This document shows positions 26,133 to 39,128 of a stretch of DNA of 64,000 bases, in pieces; positions within the stretch are counted from its first letter, which is position 1, and each line of letters starts with the position of its first letter. A model generated the notes under the pieces. The model was given only the letters and a program-made list of their open reading frames with translations. It was not told where the DNA came from and searched no databases. The position numbers and the translations under genes were made by a program. The stretch is from Pseudomonadales bacterium. Its GTDB lineage: Bacteria > Pseudomonadota > Gammaproteobacteria > Pseudomonadales > JAHRWD01. Location: NCBI GenBank assembly GCA_029210125.1, contig JARGPR010000002.1, forward strand, positions 167,232 to 231,231, in the 5' to 3' direction.

Positions 26133-29100
26133 CTACAGCCCACCCAGCAGCATAAGCGGATTAGACGCTTTTGGTTTTACCAACCAGAAATGCGGTACAT
26201 AATCTTCAAAGTTATCTAGAATTTGCTTACCCCAGCTACTCCCAGTTTCATCAAAATAGTCACTAATGACGCCCCGTAGGTGGGTTCGATGACCTTCCAT
26301 AAAGTCATTTCGGATACGGTCAATATCGACCAATTGATGGTTGTATCGATCAACAAACTGGTGATCCATATCAAGCACATAGGCAAAACCACCGGTCATA
26401 CCCGCGCCAAAGTTAACACCTGTTCCACCCAGGACAGTGATCACACCACCAGTCATATATTCACAACAGTGATCACCAACCCCTTCTACTACCGCCTGTG
26501 CTCCGGAGTTTCGCACCCCAAAACGCTCGCCAGCACAGCCCGCAGCGTATAACTTGCCACCGGTCGCGCCGTACAGACAGGTGTTTCCGACAATAGGGGT
26601 TTCATTGCTTTTGAATCGACTGCCTTTGGGCGGAGCAACGACTAATTGACCGCCGGTCATACCTTTCCCAACAAAATCATTGGCATCGCCGGACAGGTAC
26701 ATATTTAACCCACCAGCATTCCATACACCGAAACTTTGACCCACGATACCTTCCAAACGAATGGTGACGGGGCTTTCGCCCATTCCGTGATTGCCGTGCC
26801 TGCGGGCAATTTCACCGGACAACCGTGCGCCTATCGAGCGATCACAGTTGGTCACATTGTAGGAGTAGGTACCGCCGGTACTGCCTTCAATAGCGGGCAA
26901 TATTTCCGACACCATACGTTCTGCCAACAAACCTTTATCAAAAGGCGTATTGCGCTCCTGTTGACATACCTGAGCTTTGCCCTGTGCCGATTCGTGGCTT
27001 TCTAATATGGGTGAGAGATCAAGATTTTTTTGTTTATCGGTAAAGCCTTCTTCAACTGCCAGTAATTCTGTACGGCCAACCAGTTGTTCAAGGCTAGCGA
27101 CACCTAAACTTGCCATCCACTCACGAGTTTCCATTGCGACAAATTTGAAAAAGTTCATCACCATTTCAACGTCGCCGATAAAGTGCTCCTCTCTTAATCC
27201 TTCGTGCTGAGTCGCAACACCAGTTGCGCAGTTATTAAGGTGGCAAATACGTAAATATTTGCAGCCCATAGCGATCATTGGGGTGGTACCGAAACCGAAG
27301 CTTTCGGCGCCTAAAATTGCACCCTTGATCACATCAAGGCCGGTTTTAAGGCCACCGTCAGTCTGCACCCGAACCAGGCCACGCATATCATTGCAGCGCA
27401 GTGCCTGGTGAGTTTCGCTCAAGCCCAGTTCCCAGGGCGAGCCAGCATAGCGAATAGAGGTCAGTGGACTTGCTGCTGTGCCGCCATCGTAACCTGAAAT
27501 TGTAATAAGGTCAGCATAGGCTTTGGTAACACCCGTGGCAATGGTTCCAACGCCGGGTTCAGAAACCAGCTTAACCGAGACCAGTGCCTCGGGGTTGACC
27601 TGCTTGAGGTCAAAAATAAGTTGCGCCAAGTCTTCAATGGAGTAAATATCATGATGCGGCGGCGGTGAAATCAAGGTAACGCCCGGGACTGAATAGCGTA
27701 AACGGGCAATCAGCTCGTTGACCTTTCCGCCTGGCAACTGACCACCTTCACCGGGCTTAGCACCCTGAGCAATTTTGATCTGGATGACTTCGGCATTAAC
27801 TAGGTAGTGTGGGGTAACACCAAACCGCCCGGACGCGACCTGTTTGATTTTAGATACTTTTTCAGTTCCGTAGCGGGCTATATCTTCACCACCTTCACCG
27901 GAGTTTGAACGCCCACCCAGACGGTTCATTGCGGTTGCTAGCACTTCATGAGCCTCTGGTGACAATGCACCAAGGGACATGCCAGCCGAATCGAAACGTT
28001 TAATAATGGCTTCGATAGGCTCGACCTGATCAAGTGGGATCGGCTTGATATCATCGCGCAATTTCAGCAAGTCACGAATTGTCGCAACCGGGCGCTGATT
28101 CACTTCAGCTGCATATTCACGGAACTTCCCGTAATCACCAGTCTGCACTGCAGCCTGCAGGCTATTAACCACATCGGGATTAAATGCGTGATACTCACCA
28201 CCATGGATAACCTTGTGCATACCGCCAACAGCAAGGGGTTTCCGTTCGGTCCAGGCATCCCGAGCAAGCCGTTTTTGATCATCTTCAATGTTTGAGAAAC
28301 TTGCACCTTGAATCCGGCTGGTTGCACCACGGAAACAGAGATCGACTACGTCGGAATCCAATCCCACTATTTCAAATAGCTGAGCACCACGATACGAGGC
28401 CATGGTTGAAATCCCCATCTTGGAGAGAATTTTCAACAGACCTTTATTAAGACCTTTGCGGTAGTTTTTACGTGCTTCTCTTTTATCAATAAGCAGAGTG
28501 CCATTCTCAACCAGCGTGTCGATCACGTCATAACTCAGGTATGGGTAAACCGCGGTCGCACCAAATCCAAATAATGTTGCAAATTGGTGAGTATCCCGAA
28601 CCGAACCGGTTTCGACAATGATATTAGTATCGCAACGTAATCCCTTTTGAATCAGTCGATGGTGCACTGCTCCGGTAGCCAGCAGCGCATGAACCGTTAG
28701 ACACTCAGGAGTAATTGCTCGATCGGACAATACCAGCAGTGCAAGACCTTCTCTAACCGCTTTTTCCGCCTGATCACAAATTTTGACGATAGCTTGTTCC
28801 AGGGAAAGTTCCGTGGCGTAATTAAGATCAATCGTTTCAATTGAAAATTCGGAACGATTGAGGTTTTTGAGCCGAGAAAATTTAGCCGTCGAAAGTACCG
28901 GCGAGGTCAATACGATACGGTTAGCGATATCCGGTGTTTCGTCAAACAGGTTTTTTTCACGACCAAGATTGGTCTCAAGCGACATCACCACACCTTCGCG
29001 CAATGAGTCTATGGGAGGGTTCGTAACCTGGGCGAACTGCTGCCGGAAATAGTCGTATAAAGGGCGGACCTGCTTCGAAAGCACCGCCATTGGTACATCG

Positions 29101-30575
29101 TCACCCATGGAGCCGGTCACTTCCTGACCCGTTTCAGCCAGTACTCTCAGGACCATATCACGCTCTTCTAGTGAAACCTGGAATAGTTTTTGACTGGCTT
29201 TGCGCACCGCAGTATCAACGGGTACGTCCTCTATTACATTTTCAGTAAGTGATGATTCAACATGAACCAGATTCTCCTTCAACCACCTTTTATATGGATG
29301 GGCTGACTTCAACAACTGATCAATATCATCGGTGTGTAGTACTTTTCCGGCATGAATATCTACCGACAGCATCTCGCCCGGCCCCAACCGACCTTTGGCG
29401 ACCACCTCTTCTGGTTTGTAGTCGTTAACTCCTATCTCTGAAGCGACGGTGATACAACCATCATCGGTCATAACCCATCGAGCCGGCCGAAGCCCATTTC
29501 GGTCCAACACGCAGACGGCGTGGGAGCCATCGGTCATCACTACGCCTGCAGGGCCATCCCAGGCTTCCATCTGCAGCGCGTTAAATTCATAAAAAGCTCT
29601 TAACTCAGGGTCGATACTTTCATCATTTTGCCACGCGGGTGGAATCAACATGCGAACCGCACGATATAGGTCAACACCACCGGCGAGCAAAAACTCCAGC
29701 ATATTGTCCATCGAGGACGAGTCTGAACCGGACTGATTGACTATTGGTGTAATTTGATCCAGATCCGGCAGCAAATCCGAACTAAGCTTCGCAGTGCGCG
29801 ATACAGACCAGTTGCGATTACCTTGAATGGTATTGATTTCACCATTATGAGCAAGTAGTCGAAACGGCTGCGCAAGCGGCCAGCGCGGTTGAGTATTGGT
29901 AGAAAAACGCTGATGAAAGGTTACGATCGCAGTTTCCATGCGGGAATCTTTGAGATCCAGATAGAACTCCGGCAAATCCTCGGGCATGACCAACCCTTTG
30001 TAGCACAGCACACTGCATGAGAGGCTGAGGATATAAAAATCCTCGTCATCAGCCAACGCCAATTCAGCTTTACGACCAGCTACAAACAATTTCACGTTGA
30101 GCATATGCTCAACCAGATTGTCACCTTCGACAAATACCTGCTCAATGATGGGCAGGCTAGCGAGCGCGGTATCACCGCACGGTTCCAGGTTTACCGGGAC
30201 TCTGCGCCAACCAACTACCTTTAAACCCTGAGCAACAAATTCCGTTTCCAAACGAGCTCTAGCTTTGCTAGCTTTTTCTTCATCCTGACTAAGGAAAATC
30301 ATACCAACGCCATAAAGCTCTGCCAGAGGCTGGGCAAAAAGGCCGTCGGTCACAACTCGTAAAAACGAGTCAGGTTTGCGCAGTAGCAAGCCACAACCGT
30401 CACCAGTCTTGCCATCCGCTGCAATACCGCCGCGATGAGTCATACAGGCAAGCGACCGTATCGCGGTATCAACTATTTTATGGCTTTGTTTACCTTCAAT
30501 ATTGGCAATTAAACCAAAACCACAATTATCCCTGAACTCATCAGGGTGATACAAACCGGCACCTAGCTGCTGCAT
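26133..30575 (-). CDS. gltB: Glutamate synthase large subunit GltB
   Basis: A 1480-residue ferredoxin/NADPH-type glutamate synthase alpha subunit. The N-terminal glutaminase has its nucleophile Cys in [10 protein letters not shown]; about 17 leading residues form the propeptide. Then follow the central domain, the FMN synthase domain ([17 protein letters not shown] near 890) with the 3Fe-4S motif [12 protein letters not shown], and the C-terminal GXGXG beta-helix with many GG repeats. It converts glutamine plus 2-oxoglutarate to two glutamates. The start is ATG at 30575. A TTG at 30584 has a better spaced AAGGA and could be used instead. Confidence 0.97.
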   Translation of the reverse strand: MQQLGAGLYHPDEFRDNCGFGLIANIEGKQSHKIVDTAIRSLACMTHRGGIAADGKTGDGCGLLLRKPDSFLRVVTDGLFAQPLAELYGVGMIFLSQDEEKASKARARLETEFVAQGLKVVGWRRVPVNLEPCGDTALASLPIIEQVFVEGDNLVEHMLNVKLFVAGRKAELALADDEDFYILSLSCSVLCYKGLVMPEDLPEFYLDLKDSRMETAIVTFHQRFSTNTQPRWPLAQPFRLLAHNGEINTIQGNRNWSVSRTAKLSSDLLPDLDQITPIVNQSGSDSSSMDNMLEFLLAGGVDLYRAVRMLIPPAWQNDESIDPELRAFYEFNALQMEAWDGPAGVVMTDGSHAVCVLDRNGLRPARWVMTDDGCITVASEIGVNDYKPEEVVAKGRLGPGEMLSVDIHAGKVLHTDDIDQLLKSAHPYKRWLKENLVHVESSLTENVIEDVPVDTAVRKASQKLFQVSLEERDMVLRVLAETGQEVTGSMGDDVPMAVLSKQVRPLYDYFRQQFAQVTNPPIDSLREGVVMSLETNLGREKNLFDETPDIANRIVLTSPVLSTAKFSRLKNLNRSEFSIETIDLNYATELSLEQAIVKICDQAEKAVREGLALLVLSDRAITPECLTVHALLATGAVHHRLIQKGLRCDTNIIVETGSVRDTHQFATLFGFGATAVYPYLSYDVIDTLVENGTLLIDKREARKNYRKGLNKGLLKILSKMGISTMASYRGAQLFEIVGLDSDVVDLCFRGATSRIQGASFSNIEDDQKRLARDAWTERKPLAVGGMHKVIHGGEYHAFNPDVVNSLQAAVQTGDYGKFREYAAEVNQRPVATIRDLLKLRDDIKPIPLDQVEPIEAIIKRFDSAGMSLGALSPEAHEVLATAMNRLGGRSNSGEGGEDIARYGTEKVSKIKQVASGRFGVTPHYLVNAEVIQIKIAQGAKPGEGGQLPGGKVNELIARLRYSVPGVTLISPPPHHDIYSIEDLAQLIFDLKQVNPEALVSVKLVSEPGVGTIATGVTKAYADLITISGYDGGTAASPLTSIRYAGSPWELGLSETHQALRCNDMRGLVRVQTDGGLKTGLDVIKGAILGAESFGFGTTPMIAMGCKYLRICHLNNCATGVATQHEGLREEHFIGDVEMVMNFFKFVAMETREWMASLGVASLEQLVGRTELLAVEEGFTDKQKNLDLSPILESHESAQGKAQVCQQERNTPFDKGLLAERMVSEILPAIEGSTGGTYSYNVTNCDRSIGARLSGEIARRHGNHGMGESPVTIRLEGIVGQSFGVWNAGGLNMYLSGDANDFVGKGMTGGQLVVAPPKGSRFKSNETPIVGNTCLYGATGGKLYAAGCAGERFGVRNSGAQAVVEGVGDHCCEYMTGGVITVLGGTGVNFGAGMTGGFAYVLDMDHQFVDRYNHQLVDIDRIRNDFMEGHRTHLRGVISDYFDETGSSWGKQILDNFEDYVPHFWLVKPKASNPLMLLGGL

Positions 30576-30760
30576 AATGTGCAAACTTTCCTTTCAAATC
30601 AAAAAGATAGGCCTCAAAATTGAAACTAACGAATTTTCGAGACGCAAAAATGGAGGGCCATTCTACACGGGTATCCAGCCGTGCTCAAATTACCCAAAAA
30701 AACAGGAAAAAGTGATCACATTCGCTGAGACTGAAGACTCGTAGCTCTACAAGCTGATTT

Positions 30761-32143
30761 TCATCGCTTGGCTTGGTACTTGCGAATACTGGATTGTATG
30801 GACTCCAGCTTTCGCGGCCAGGGTTTTTGGCGCTTTAAAGCACTAGGCAATTTTTTCACTCCCTTCGCTGCAGACCCCGAATCGAGATACACACCAGCAA
30901 CCACCATATACCATGGTTTATTGTTATGCCTGCCTCTGTAATATCGAAGTTGTGAAATATCCGAATACTTCCCAATAAAAGCTTTCACACTGCTTTGGTC
31001 GTAGGTGGCGAATAGCTGCAATGTATAGCTATTGGGGTCTAACTCCAGCAGCTGCTTTTCATATCTTTCTCTTTGCGATAGTGGCGACTGTACGATTGGT
31101 TCCGAGGGAATAGGCTGCCTTTTTTTTGCTGGGCCTGACTCCGAGTGTTGCGCCTTGGACGCTGGTGCCACCGGAGCTTTAGCTCCAAACGGAGATGCCT
31201 TGGCCACCGGTGCAGCCGCTATTACTGACACAGGTTTATCGGTTGAACGAACGACCAGCTCTTCAGATGGAATCAAATTCGATTCCTTCGCACTCTCGGG
31301 CGTCTTGATGGCAACCGGATCTGCGTCCTTAAGCGTAACAAATCCGCTGCCAAGCTTCGGCACTTCCAGTTCAATCTGTACAGGTGCCAGTGTTTGCTCA
31401 GTGCTTCGCTGCCCCAACAATGCCAAGATAACAATCACAGCAACTATAGAGATCACGATCAGATGAATCCGAGGAAAGCCAAAAACATTTTTTGATTTCA
31501 TCGCGTCAATAAATAGGGAAAAAAATCTCCCAGATTCCAAGTTGTTCCCACGCGCTCCCACTGCAGCTTTATTGAATTGAGTTTGAAAAGAAGGTTTTTT
31601 TTGGGAGGTGCCGGCAGCACTGTCACCAGCATTTGTTTGGGGATCAATCTGAAATTCATATATATCAGGAAGTGAGCCCCAATCAGGCTCTATGACCATA
31701 TCGCCTTCGCTATAAATCAGCACAAATTGGAATGCCCCAAGATCAGCATCAAGTTCCGAAAGTCGTTGAATATGTATAAGAGCTGAGACATCTAGAAGCT
31801 GCGCGTTGCGGACAAAGACAACTGACTTTTGCGCGTACTGTTGATCCCGCTGAAAATTATGCAGTAAATCCGTTAGTGTCCTCAGATCAGAGCGTTGATA
31901 ATTGATCCCAAATCCCAGCGCAATCAGCGACAACAGTTGCAGATCATTAGTCGTACTAGATAATTCAATAGAACAGAGGCGAAGCTGATCCTCAGCGCAT
32001 CGATGCTCAAGCGCCCGCAGCCATGTGGATTTGGTTTCAGAGCTCTCACCACGAACCAGCAAGACAGAACGCCCGTAATGGATCAGGTGCAGGGCTTGTT
32101 GAAGCTTCTCTTCAACGCTGTTTTGATCCGAAGAATAATCCAT
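30761..32143 (-). CDS. damX: DamX-like SPOR-domain protein with N-terminal ATPase-like region
   Basis: About 460 residues. The cytoplasmic N-terminal region resembles an AAA/ExeA-like fold (SVLLVRGESSETKSTWLRAL), though the P-loop is degenerate, with no GK[ST]. A single transmembrane helix (LIVISIVAVIVILALLG) sits near residue 230, followed by a Pro/Ala/Ser-rich periplasmic stretch. A C-terminal SPOR domain (YTLQLFATYDQSSVKAFI, MVVAGVYLDSGSAA) binds denuded septal peptidoglycan. It follows aroB as damX does in enterics, supporting a cell-division role. The start at MDYSSDQ clears the aroB stop; a longer frame to 32230 overlaps aroB and is less likely. Confidence 0.85.
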   Translation of the reverse strand: MDYSSDQNSVEEKLQQALHLIHYGRSVLLVRGESSETKSTWLRALEHRCAEDQLRLCSIELSSTTNDLQLLSLIALGFGINYQRSDLRTLTDLLHNFQRDQQYAQKSVVFVRNAQLLDVSALIHIQRLSELDADLGAFQFVLIYSEGDMVIEPDWGSLPDIYEFQIDPQTNAGDSAAGTSQKKPSFQTQFNKAAVGARGNNLESGRFFSLFIDAMKSKNVFGFPRIHLIVISIVAVIVILALLGQRSTEQTLAPVQIELEVPKLGSGFVTLKDADPVAIKTPESAKESNLIPSEELVVRSTDKPVSVIAAAPVAKASPFGAKAPVAPASKAQHSESGPAKKRQPIPSEPIVQSPLSQRERYEKQLLELDPNSYTLQLFATYDQSSVKAFIGKYSDISQLRYYRGRHNNKPWYMVVAGVYLDSGSAAKGVKKLPSALKRQKPWPRKLESIQSSIRKYQAKR

Positions 32144-32177
32144 ATTTGAATCAGTAAAATTCAATCCAACTAATGAC

Positions 32178-33254
32178 CTAATTTGGCGGGGGGAGTGTTT
32201 CACGCAGTAAAACGGGATCAATATCAACACAGACCCGCGCCTCGCCCAATGATTTAAGCAATACTAGCCTCAAATTACCGTCCAGTACTTTTTTATCTAG
32301 CATCATCTTTTGCAAGAAGTCATCAGGACCCATACCAATAGGAGGCCTTGTAGGCAACCTGCATTTCTCAAACAGGTTCATTATTCGACCAACATCATCA
32401 TCACTAAGCCAGCCCATTCGCCTTGATAAATCAGCTGCCATCATCGTCCCTGCGGAAACCGCTTCCCCATGCAACCAATTTCCATAACCCTGACAAGCTT
32501 CAATCGCATGCCCAAAGGTATGACCAAGGTTCAGAGTGGCACGAACTCCCGACTCAAATTCATCCTCCGCAACCACTTCTGCTTTGTTTTTGCAGGAACG
32601 GAAAATTGCTTCAACCAAATATTCGTTATCACGTTCAAGCAGATGATTGATGTTGTCTTCCAGCCATTCAAAAAACTCTGGATCTCGAATCAATCCATAC
32701 TTTATAACTTCAGCCAAACCGGCGGAAAGTTCTTTTTCCGGCAAGGTAGTAAGCGTTTCGGTATCAATGATCACCGCATTGGGTTGATGAAAGGCACCGA
32801 TCATATTTTTTCCAAGCGGATGATTCACGCCGGTTTTACCTCCGACCGAAGAATCCACTTGCGACAACAGGGTGGTAGGCACTTGAATAAACGCAACACC
32901 GCGCTGGTAACAAGCGGCCGCAAAACCGGTCATATCCCCAGTAACTCCACCACCCAGGGCGATCAGGGTAGCGGTACGATTGTATTTGTCCTTCAGCAAT
33001 CGATCAAAAATTTGCTGTACGGTCTCGATATTCTTATGTTCTTCGCCATCAGGAAGTATCAATGTCGAAACGGAAAAACCTGCCAATGCACTGCAAAGTT
33101 GCTTTAAATATAACGGCGCGATAGTCTGATTGGTAATCACTAGTACTTGGCTCCCTTTGATATGCGGGAGATAGGACGCGGGATCGCTTAAGATTCCGGG
33201 AGCAATATAGATTGGATAGGATCGATCACCAAGATCCACGCTGAGTTTTTTCAT
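32178..33254 (-). CDS. aroB: 3-dehydroquinate synthase AroB
   Basis: A 358-residue enzyme, second step of the shikimate pathway, NAD- and metal-dependent. The nucleotide region is [13 protein letters not shown] and the active site [20 protein letters not shown]. Metal ligands lie in [20 protein letters not shown] and WLHGEAVS. The start [15 protein letters not shown] matches the family N-terminus; an upstream extension to 33308 is not conserved-looking. aroK lies 254 bases upstream on the same strand. Confidence 0.96.
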   Translation of the reverse strand: MKKLSVDLGDRSYPIYIAPGILSDPASYLPHIKGSQVLVITNQTIAPLYLKQLCSALAGFSVSTLILPDGEEHKNIETVQQIFDRLLKDKYNRTATLIALGGGVTGDMTGFAAACYQRGVAFIQVPTTLLSQVDSSVGGKTGVNHPLGKNMIGAFHQPNAVIIDTETLTTLPEKELSAGLAEVIKYGLIRDPEFFEWLEDNINHLLERDNEYLVEAIFRSCKNKAEVVAEDEFESGVRATLNLGHTFGHAIEACQGYGNWLHGEAVSAGTMMAADLSRRMGWLSDDDVGRIMNLFEKCRLPTRPPIGMGPDDFLQKMMLDKKVLDGNLRLVLLKSLGEARVCVDIDPVLLRETLPPPN

Positions 33255-33508
33255 TCCTGTTATGGGGTCTCCGCCAAAGAGTTTGTTAATAGGCTGCCCG
33301 AAATACAATAAGCGTCTCCGCGCTCAATTCCAACTGCTAGGCATCCAAAGCTGTGCTATTGATATAGCCATTTAGACAATAATTAGATACCAGCAGGCAT
33401 TGTAACGTAGGGCACCTGATTTTGGCATCAGGTAGGAGGGGGATTATTCGATCGCAGGATCACGCCTTGTCGGCCCAAGCTAAGGCCTATAGCAGCCTAG
33501 CTGATCCA

Positions 33509-34048
33509 CTAGTCAGCGCAGAGTTTATTGTTGCTCAACTCTTCAACAATTTGATCGGTGACAGCTCGTGCGGTTTTGTGATCGGTGTTGATCACGAAAT
33601 CTGCTACTTCGCGATAAAGTGGGTCCCGCTCCCGAAACAAATTTTCCAGAACTTCTCTAGGGTTGTTTGTCTGCAACAAGGGCCGATTGCGGTCTTTTGC
33701 GGTCCTGACGGACTGTTGATCGACAGATAGTTTCAGATAAATCACGTTACCACGAAGCCGAAGATTTTCGCGAGTTTCCTGCTTTAGTACCGCTCCGCCA
33801 CCCGTTGCCAACACTATATCCGAACGGTTTGTCAGCTCATCAAGCACATCTTTTTCCCGCCGCCGAAAACCTTCTTCACCTTCGACATCAAAGATCCAGG
33901 GTATATCAGCGCCTGTTCGGCGTTCAATTTCATGATCGGAATCCTTAAACTCCAGACCTAACCGTTTTGCGAGCATTCGTCCTATGGTGCTTTTCCCAGC
34001 GCCCATCGGCCCCACGAGAAAAATACGCTCACTCACTAGTAGACTCAC
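33509..34048 (-). CDS. aroK: Shikimate kinase AroK
   Basis: A 179-residue kinase that phosphorylates shikimate at the 3-OH. The P-loop is [11 protein letters not shown] (residues 13-23), the substrate-binding Asp lies in [12 protein letters not shown], and the LATGGGAV motif and a lid (RDRN-type RNRPLLQ) follow. The start is GTG at 34048 with no strong ribosome site; a second GTG at 34036 would give nearly the same protein. It lies 34 bases after pilQ, the classic pilQ-aroK-aroB order. Confidence 0.95.
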   Translation of the reverse strand: MSLLVSERIFLVGPMGAGKSTIGRMLAKRLGLEFKDSDHEIERRTGADIPWIFDVEGEEGFRRREKDVLDELTNRSDIVLATGGGAVLKQETRENLRLRGNVIYLKLSVDQQSVRTAKDRNRPLLQTNNPREVLENLFRERDPLYREVADFVINTDHKTARAVTDQIVEELSNNKLCAD

Positions 34049-34082
34049 TCATAGTAGTAGCCATAGGGTCAGCAGACAGCTA

Positions 34083-36104
34083 TCACTCTTCATCCACTAA
34101 ACGTGGAGTAATAAATATCAATAGTTCGGTCTTGCTAGTCGTTACCGAAGTCTTTTTAAACAGCGCACCAACATAGGGGATATCTCCCAGGAATGGTGTC
34201 TTGGTTTCACTCTTAACATCTTTGGTGCTAAATACCCCTCCAAGCACAACGGTTTCACCGTTTGATACTAAAACCTGAGTAGTAATTTCATTGGTATCAA
34301 TCGTGGGAACGCTATCCACTGTTATCGTCCCTACTGAATCCTGGCTGACAACCAGATCCATAATAATACGATCATCGGGGGTAATTTGCGGCGTAACGTC
34401 GAGCGCTAAAACTGCGGATTTAAACGCGGTAGTGCTTGCACCGCTGGAGGAGGCTTCTTGGTACGGGATTTCAGTGCCCGATTCGATTCTGGCTTTCTGG
34501 CGATCAGCCGTCAGTATTTTTGGCTGGGAAACCACTTCACCATTACCAGAACCTTCAAGCGCGGATAACTCAAGTTCCAAAGTATTTGAACCCCGCGCTA
34601 AACCTAACCTAAAGGTGGTTTGGCTACCTTTGTCAACACCAAGGTCAACAATCATGCCACTGGCTGCGTTGCCTCCTGCAGTGTATGCATTATTCCCCGA
34701 AACCCGAGAATAACCGCCACCCCATTTTATACCGAGATCTTTGCTATAGTCTGCATTGGCCACCACAATGCGCGCTTCGATAGAGACTTGCCGGATTGCC
34801 ACATCCAGCTCCTTAAGCAGCTCACGAACCTCTGTGAGTTTTGGAGCTATGTCCTGGACAATCAGAATATTAGTCCGATTATCAACTGCTGCTTTACCCC
34901 TGCTCGAAAGAATCCCTTTCTTTCCAGTCAATAGCTTCAATACATCCTGAGCCTTTGCATATCGTACGTTAATAAATTCTGTGTAAAGCGGCGCTAATTC
35001 CTTTACCTGCCGCAAAGTTTGTAATTCTAGTTTTTCACGAGCCGCAATCTCAGCCGCAGGCGCAACCATTAATACGTTGCCATTCTGGCGTTTATCCAAG
35101 CCCTTGGTTTTCAAAATCAGGTCCAACGCTTGATCCCAGGGAGTATTCTTGAGCCTAAGGGTAATTCGGCCGGAAACGGTATCACTTGCCACAAGATTGA
35201 GATCAGTGAAATCAGCAATTAGCTGCAAAACAGACCGCACTTCAATATCCTGAAAGTTCAATGAAAGCTTTTCACCTACGTATACAAGCTGACCGAGTTT
35301 ACGTGTCTTCAATTCCTCACCGACAGCCGGCTTGACTGTCAAGGTGAAAACATTATCAACTTGATAGGCAAGATACTGATAATCACCTTTGGGTTTAACC
35401 GCTATTACAGGCTGTCCATTGTCTACGGTCGCATCCAACGAGACCACTGGTGTTGCGAAATCAGTCACATCAAGCTTACGACGCAAAGGTTCAGGCAGTT
35501 GGGCTCCCGAAAACCGAATTAAAATATTCTCACCTTCCTCTTGAACGTCAGGATTTGCACCTGAATCTGATAACCGAACAATAACTTTACCGCCACCTTC
35601 TTCATCGCGCCGGAAATCGATATCCTCCACGCGGGTCAATGCAGCGGCTTTAGCTGTCATATTAGCGCTTGCGGAAACTCCACCTGACTTCGTTGCAGCA
35701 AAACCACCTTCGGTTCCACCTACAAGAACATATAAATTATTGCCATCAATACGCGTTGAGTACTGATCTAGACGATCCAGACTAATAATTACCCTGGTAC
35801 GGTTTTTCGCCTCAAGCACCGTCACACTGCGCGCATTAGCAAAATTCAGTTTATGATTTTTTTTGTTCAATCCACTGGACACGTCCAGCAAGTCCAAGGC
35901 AATTCTGGCAGGCTTTTCTATGGTATAGCCCTTTGGTTCAGGGGGAGCACCATCAAACGTTAAGTGTATCTCGAACAGATCATTGGGGAGAGATGAAAAT
36001 TCAACATCTTTTATTTCAACCTTCGCAGCCTCTGCGACTGACACCGTGACAAAGGTCAACAGTAACACCTGTATTAGGCTATTTAGCCGATGCATTAACC
36101 ACAT
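34083..36104 (-). CDS. pilQ: Type IV pilus secretin PilQ
   Basis: A 673-residue outer-membrane secretin through which the type IV pilus fibre emerges. A signal peptide (ending TVSVAEA) is followed by two AMIN domains (VEIKDVEFSSLPNDLFEI and VEDIDFRRDEEGG) for peptidoglycan binding. Then come an STN/N0 domain (LSLNFQDIEVRSVLQLIAD), a NolW/N1 domain (INVRYAKAQDVLKLL) and the secretin core with VSQPKILTADRQKARIESG and ETVVLGGVF. The start was placed at MWLMHRLN because it gives a proper signal peptide; a frame extension to 36173 is unlikely. Last gene of the pilMNOPQ set. Confidence 0.96.
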   Translation of the reverse strand: MWLMHRLNSLIQVLLLTFVTVSVAEAAKVEIKDVEFSSLPNDLFEIHLTFDGAPPEPKGYTIEKPARIALDLLDVSSGLNKKNHKLNFANARSVTVLEAKNRTRVIISLDRLDQYSTRIDGNNLYVLVGGTEGGFAATKSGGVSASANMTAKAAALTRVEDIDFRRDEEGGGKVIVRLSDSGANPDVQEEGENILIRFSGAQLPEPLRRKLDVTDFATPVVSLDATVDNGQPVIAVKPKGDYQYLAYQVDNVFTLTVKPAVGEELKTRKLGQLVYVGEKLSLNFQDIEVRSVLQLIADFTDLNLVASDTVSGRITLRLKNTPWDQALDLILKTKGLDKRQNGNVLMVAPAAEIAAREKLELQTLRQVKELAPLYTEFINVRYAKAQDVLKLLTGKKGILSSRGKAAVDNRTNILIVQDIAPKLTEVRELLKELDVAIRQVSIEARIVVANADYSKDLGIKWGGGYSRVSGNNAYTAGGNAASGMIVDLGVDKGSQTTFRLGLARGSNTLELELSALEGSGNGEVVSQPKILTADRQKARIESGTEIPYQEASSSGASTTAFKSAVLALDVTPQITPDDRIIMDLVVSQDSVGTITVDSVPTIDTNEITTQVLVSNGETVVLGGVFSTKDVKSETKTPFLGDIPYVGALFKKTSVTTSKTELLIFITPRLVDEE

Positions 36105-36183
36105 ACCGTTATTACCTGTGTTGTTCGTTTTATGTTCATTTATGTACTTTTTACACATTCTAAAACCAAGCACGCTCTAAACC

Positions 36184-36726
36184 TCACTCGTCCACTGCTA
36201 ACCGTTGCGGTCGTTCTAACCAGCCACCCTGCCCATCCGGAACAATTTCAACTATCTCTACATAGCCGTCAAGCGTGTTGATCACTTTACCATGGTTGCG
36301 TCCCAGGTAGTTACCATTGGTAATGGTATAGATACCACCTTGGCTATCGTTAATTAGAGCCCACACACTGGAATTTTTTTCGATACTGCCTACCATTTTA
36401 AGAGCCGCTAAATTAAAGCCCTCCAAATATTCCTTTGGCCGATTCATATCAGGCGCAATCGAGTGGTCAGTTTGCACCTTCACTTTCTTCATATCGAATT
36501 CGACAGGTGGTGAAAAGGGATCTCTCAAACGAGCCGCTTTATATGAAAATGACTCATATGACTGAAATATCGGTAACGGCTCAATCGCACCCCGCGGCCT
36601 ATTATTTACTTCTTCCATAAAAGCACTGAGATCGCGCGTATTATTTTCGACCGAACAGCCTGACACCAAGCCAAGCGCAAAACAGCAAATCCCAATCAAA
36701 CGAACTCTGGATATTAAAAACATCAT
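36184..36726 (-). CDS. pilP: Type IV pilus assembly lipoprotein PilP
   Basis: A 180-residue lipoprotein with lipobox LVSGCSVE and the PilP motifs SYKAARLRDPFSPP and LAALKMVGSIEKNSSVWALI. It links the inner-membrane PilN-PilO complex to the PilQ secretin. Its start directly follows the pilO stop, with GGAGG about 8 bases ahead inside the end of pilO. Confidence 0.96.
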   Translation of the reverse strand: MMFLISRVRLIGICCFALGLVSGCSVENNTRDLSAFMEEVNNRPRGAIEPLPIFQSYESFSYKAARLRDPFSPPVEFDMKKVKVQTDHSIAPDMNRPKEYLEGFNLAALKMVGSIEKNSSVWALINDSQGGIYTITNGNYLGRNHGKVINTLDGYVEIVEIVPDGQGGWLERPQRLAVDE

Positions 36727-37347
36727 CTACTTACCTCCCCGCCCTTTGTAACGATAAGTTTTTGCTGTAATCGAGAGGTTAAGCGCCCCATCATTTGCCG
36801 GGCTGATTTTAAAATCGTGCAAGGTCACAATTCGAGGAAGATTAGCAACACCACTGACAAACCCACCTATGTCATGATAGGTACCACGAGCCTGAATCTG
36901 AATCGGTAACTCTACGTAAAACTCCTGAGTTTTTTCTGCTCCGAGCCGTATACTATTAAAATCCAGTCCAGCACCACTACCCGTGCGGGTAATATCCTCG
37001 AGAAGCCCAGGAACTTCAGTGTCTTTTGGCAGCTGCTCAAGTAATGCACCAAAAGAAGCTTCCATTTCATTCATCTGCTTTTTATAGGCATTAAGATTAG
37101 CCGCTTTTTTGGCCTTATTCTCATAGCTACCCTTAAGGTTAAGCTCCTTTTTTTGCAATGTTTCGTATTGCTTTTGCATATCCTGATAATAAAACCAGTA
37201 ACCGCCTGCGATAACCAAACAAAATAACAAAAGGCCCGCAACAACCTTGATCGGTGCAGGCCAAATACCCACATTATTCACATCAAGGTCATTGATATCG
37301 AACTCACGGAGCTTATCGATAATGCTCGTCAAATCCATACTTGCCAT
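36727..37347 (-). CDS. pilO: Type IV pilus inner-membrane protein PilO
   Basis: A 206-residue bitopic inner-membrane protein. A short cytoplasmic N-terminus precedes one transmembrane helix (VVAGLLLFCLVIAGGYWFYY, near 34-53), a coiled coil (about 55-95) and a ferredoxin-like periplasmic domain. It pairs with PilN in the alignment complex. It lies three bases after pilN. Confidence 0.96.
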   Translation of the reverse strand: MASMDLTSIIDKLREFDINDLDVNNVGIWPAPIKVVAGLLLFCLVIAGGYWFYYQDMQKQYETLQKKELNLKGSYENKAKKAANLNAYKKQMNEMEASFGALLEQLPKDTEVPGLLEDITRTGSGAGLDFNSIRLGAEKTQEFYVELPIQIQARGTYHDIGGFVSGVANLPRIVTLHDFKISPANDGALNLSITAKTYRYKGRGGK

Positions 37348-37350
37348 CTC

Positions 37351-37901
37351 TTATTTTTTATCACGTGTGCTTAAATTAACCGTCAATACGAAATTACTCG
37401 CTTGCTCACCGTAGGAGGGGTTTGCTTTGACAGAACTTAAATTTGGTCCGGAAAACCACATAGAGCGATCTAGTTTCCGCATTAACTCAGAAACTCGATT
37501 ATTCGATTTCGCTACACCTATAATAGAAAGGGCACCAGCTTTATAGGTGACATTGGTGTAATGAACCCCGTCGGGGAGCGTGCGTACAAGCTCATCAAAT
37601 AACCTGACTATAACAGGACGATTCCCTTGCAAAGATTGAATGACATTCATTCGCTCAATCAGCTCCTCCCGCTTTTGTTGTAGCTGATTAATCTCAGAGT
37701 TCTGTTGATCTAATTTTTTGATCTCTTTGGTTAAGTAACTATTTCTTGAGACCTGATACTCAATATCTGTACCAATAGAACGACCCGCCAGAAAAAGTAA
37801 CCCTAGGGCAATTATTACGACTCCAACAAGGGAAGTAAAAAACTCCTTTTTCTTTTCTTCGCGAAGTTCCTCGCGCCATGGCAATAAATTAATTTGAGAC
37901 A

Positions 37902-37902
<1 letters not shown>
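37351..37902 (-). CDS. pilN: Type IV pilus inner-membrane protein PilN
   Basis: A 183-residue bitopic protein whose N-terminus MSQINLLPWREE is the conserved PilM-binding motif. One transmembrane helix (near 23-42) is followed by a coiled coil (KEIKKLDQQNSEINQLQQKR) and a periplasmic domain. The ATG overlaps the pilM stop by one base (TAATG), which points to translational coupling; a frame extension upstream is dismissed for that reason. Confidence 0.96.
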
Positions 37903-38987
<1,085 letters not shown>

Positions 38988-39065
38988 CTAGCTGATAATC
39001 ATCTAATTAAATATCAAGAACCCCAATTGCGCAAACACTACACATAAATAATTTATTTACCATAC

Positions 39066-39074
39066 TGCTATAAT
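39066..39074 (+). promoter_or_regulatory. Extended -10 promoter for ponA
   Basis: TG-C-TATAAT, an extended -10 element, about 48 bases from the expected transcription start to the ponA ATG at 39129. No good -35 is seen, consistent with an extended -10 type. Confidence 0.55.
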
Positions 39075-39128
39075 ATAAGAGATTATTTTCTGACCATCTT
39101 TCCCTCCCAGGCATAGCATTCTACCCAC

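Noticed and set aside
32469..33107. Plus-strand open frame of 212 codons opposite aroB
   Set aside because: aroB is unmistakable on the other strand with all active-site motifs; the opposing frame has no recognisable features.
33414..33433. Seven-base inverted repeat ACCTGAT/ATCAGGT between aroK and aroB
   Set aside because: Too short and without a T-run; aroK and aroB are on the same strand with no other sign of a break, so no function is claimed.
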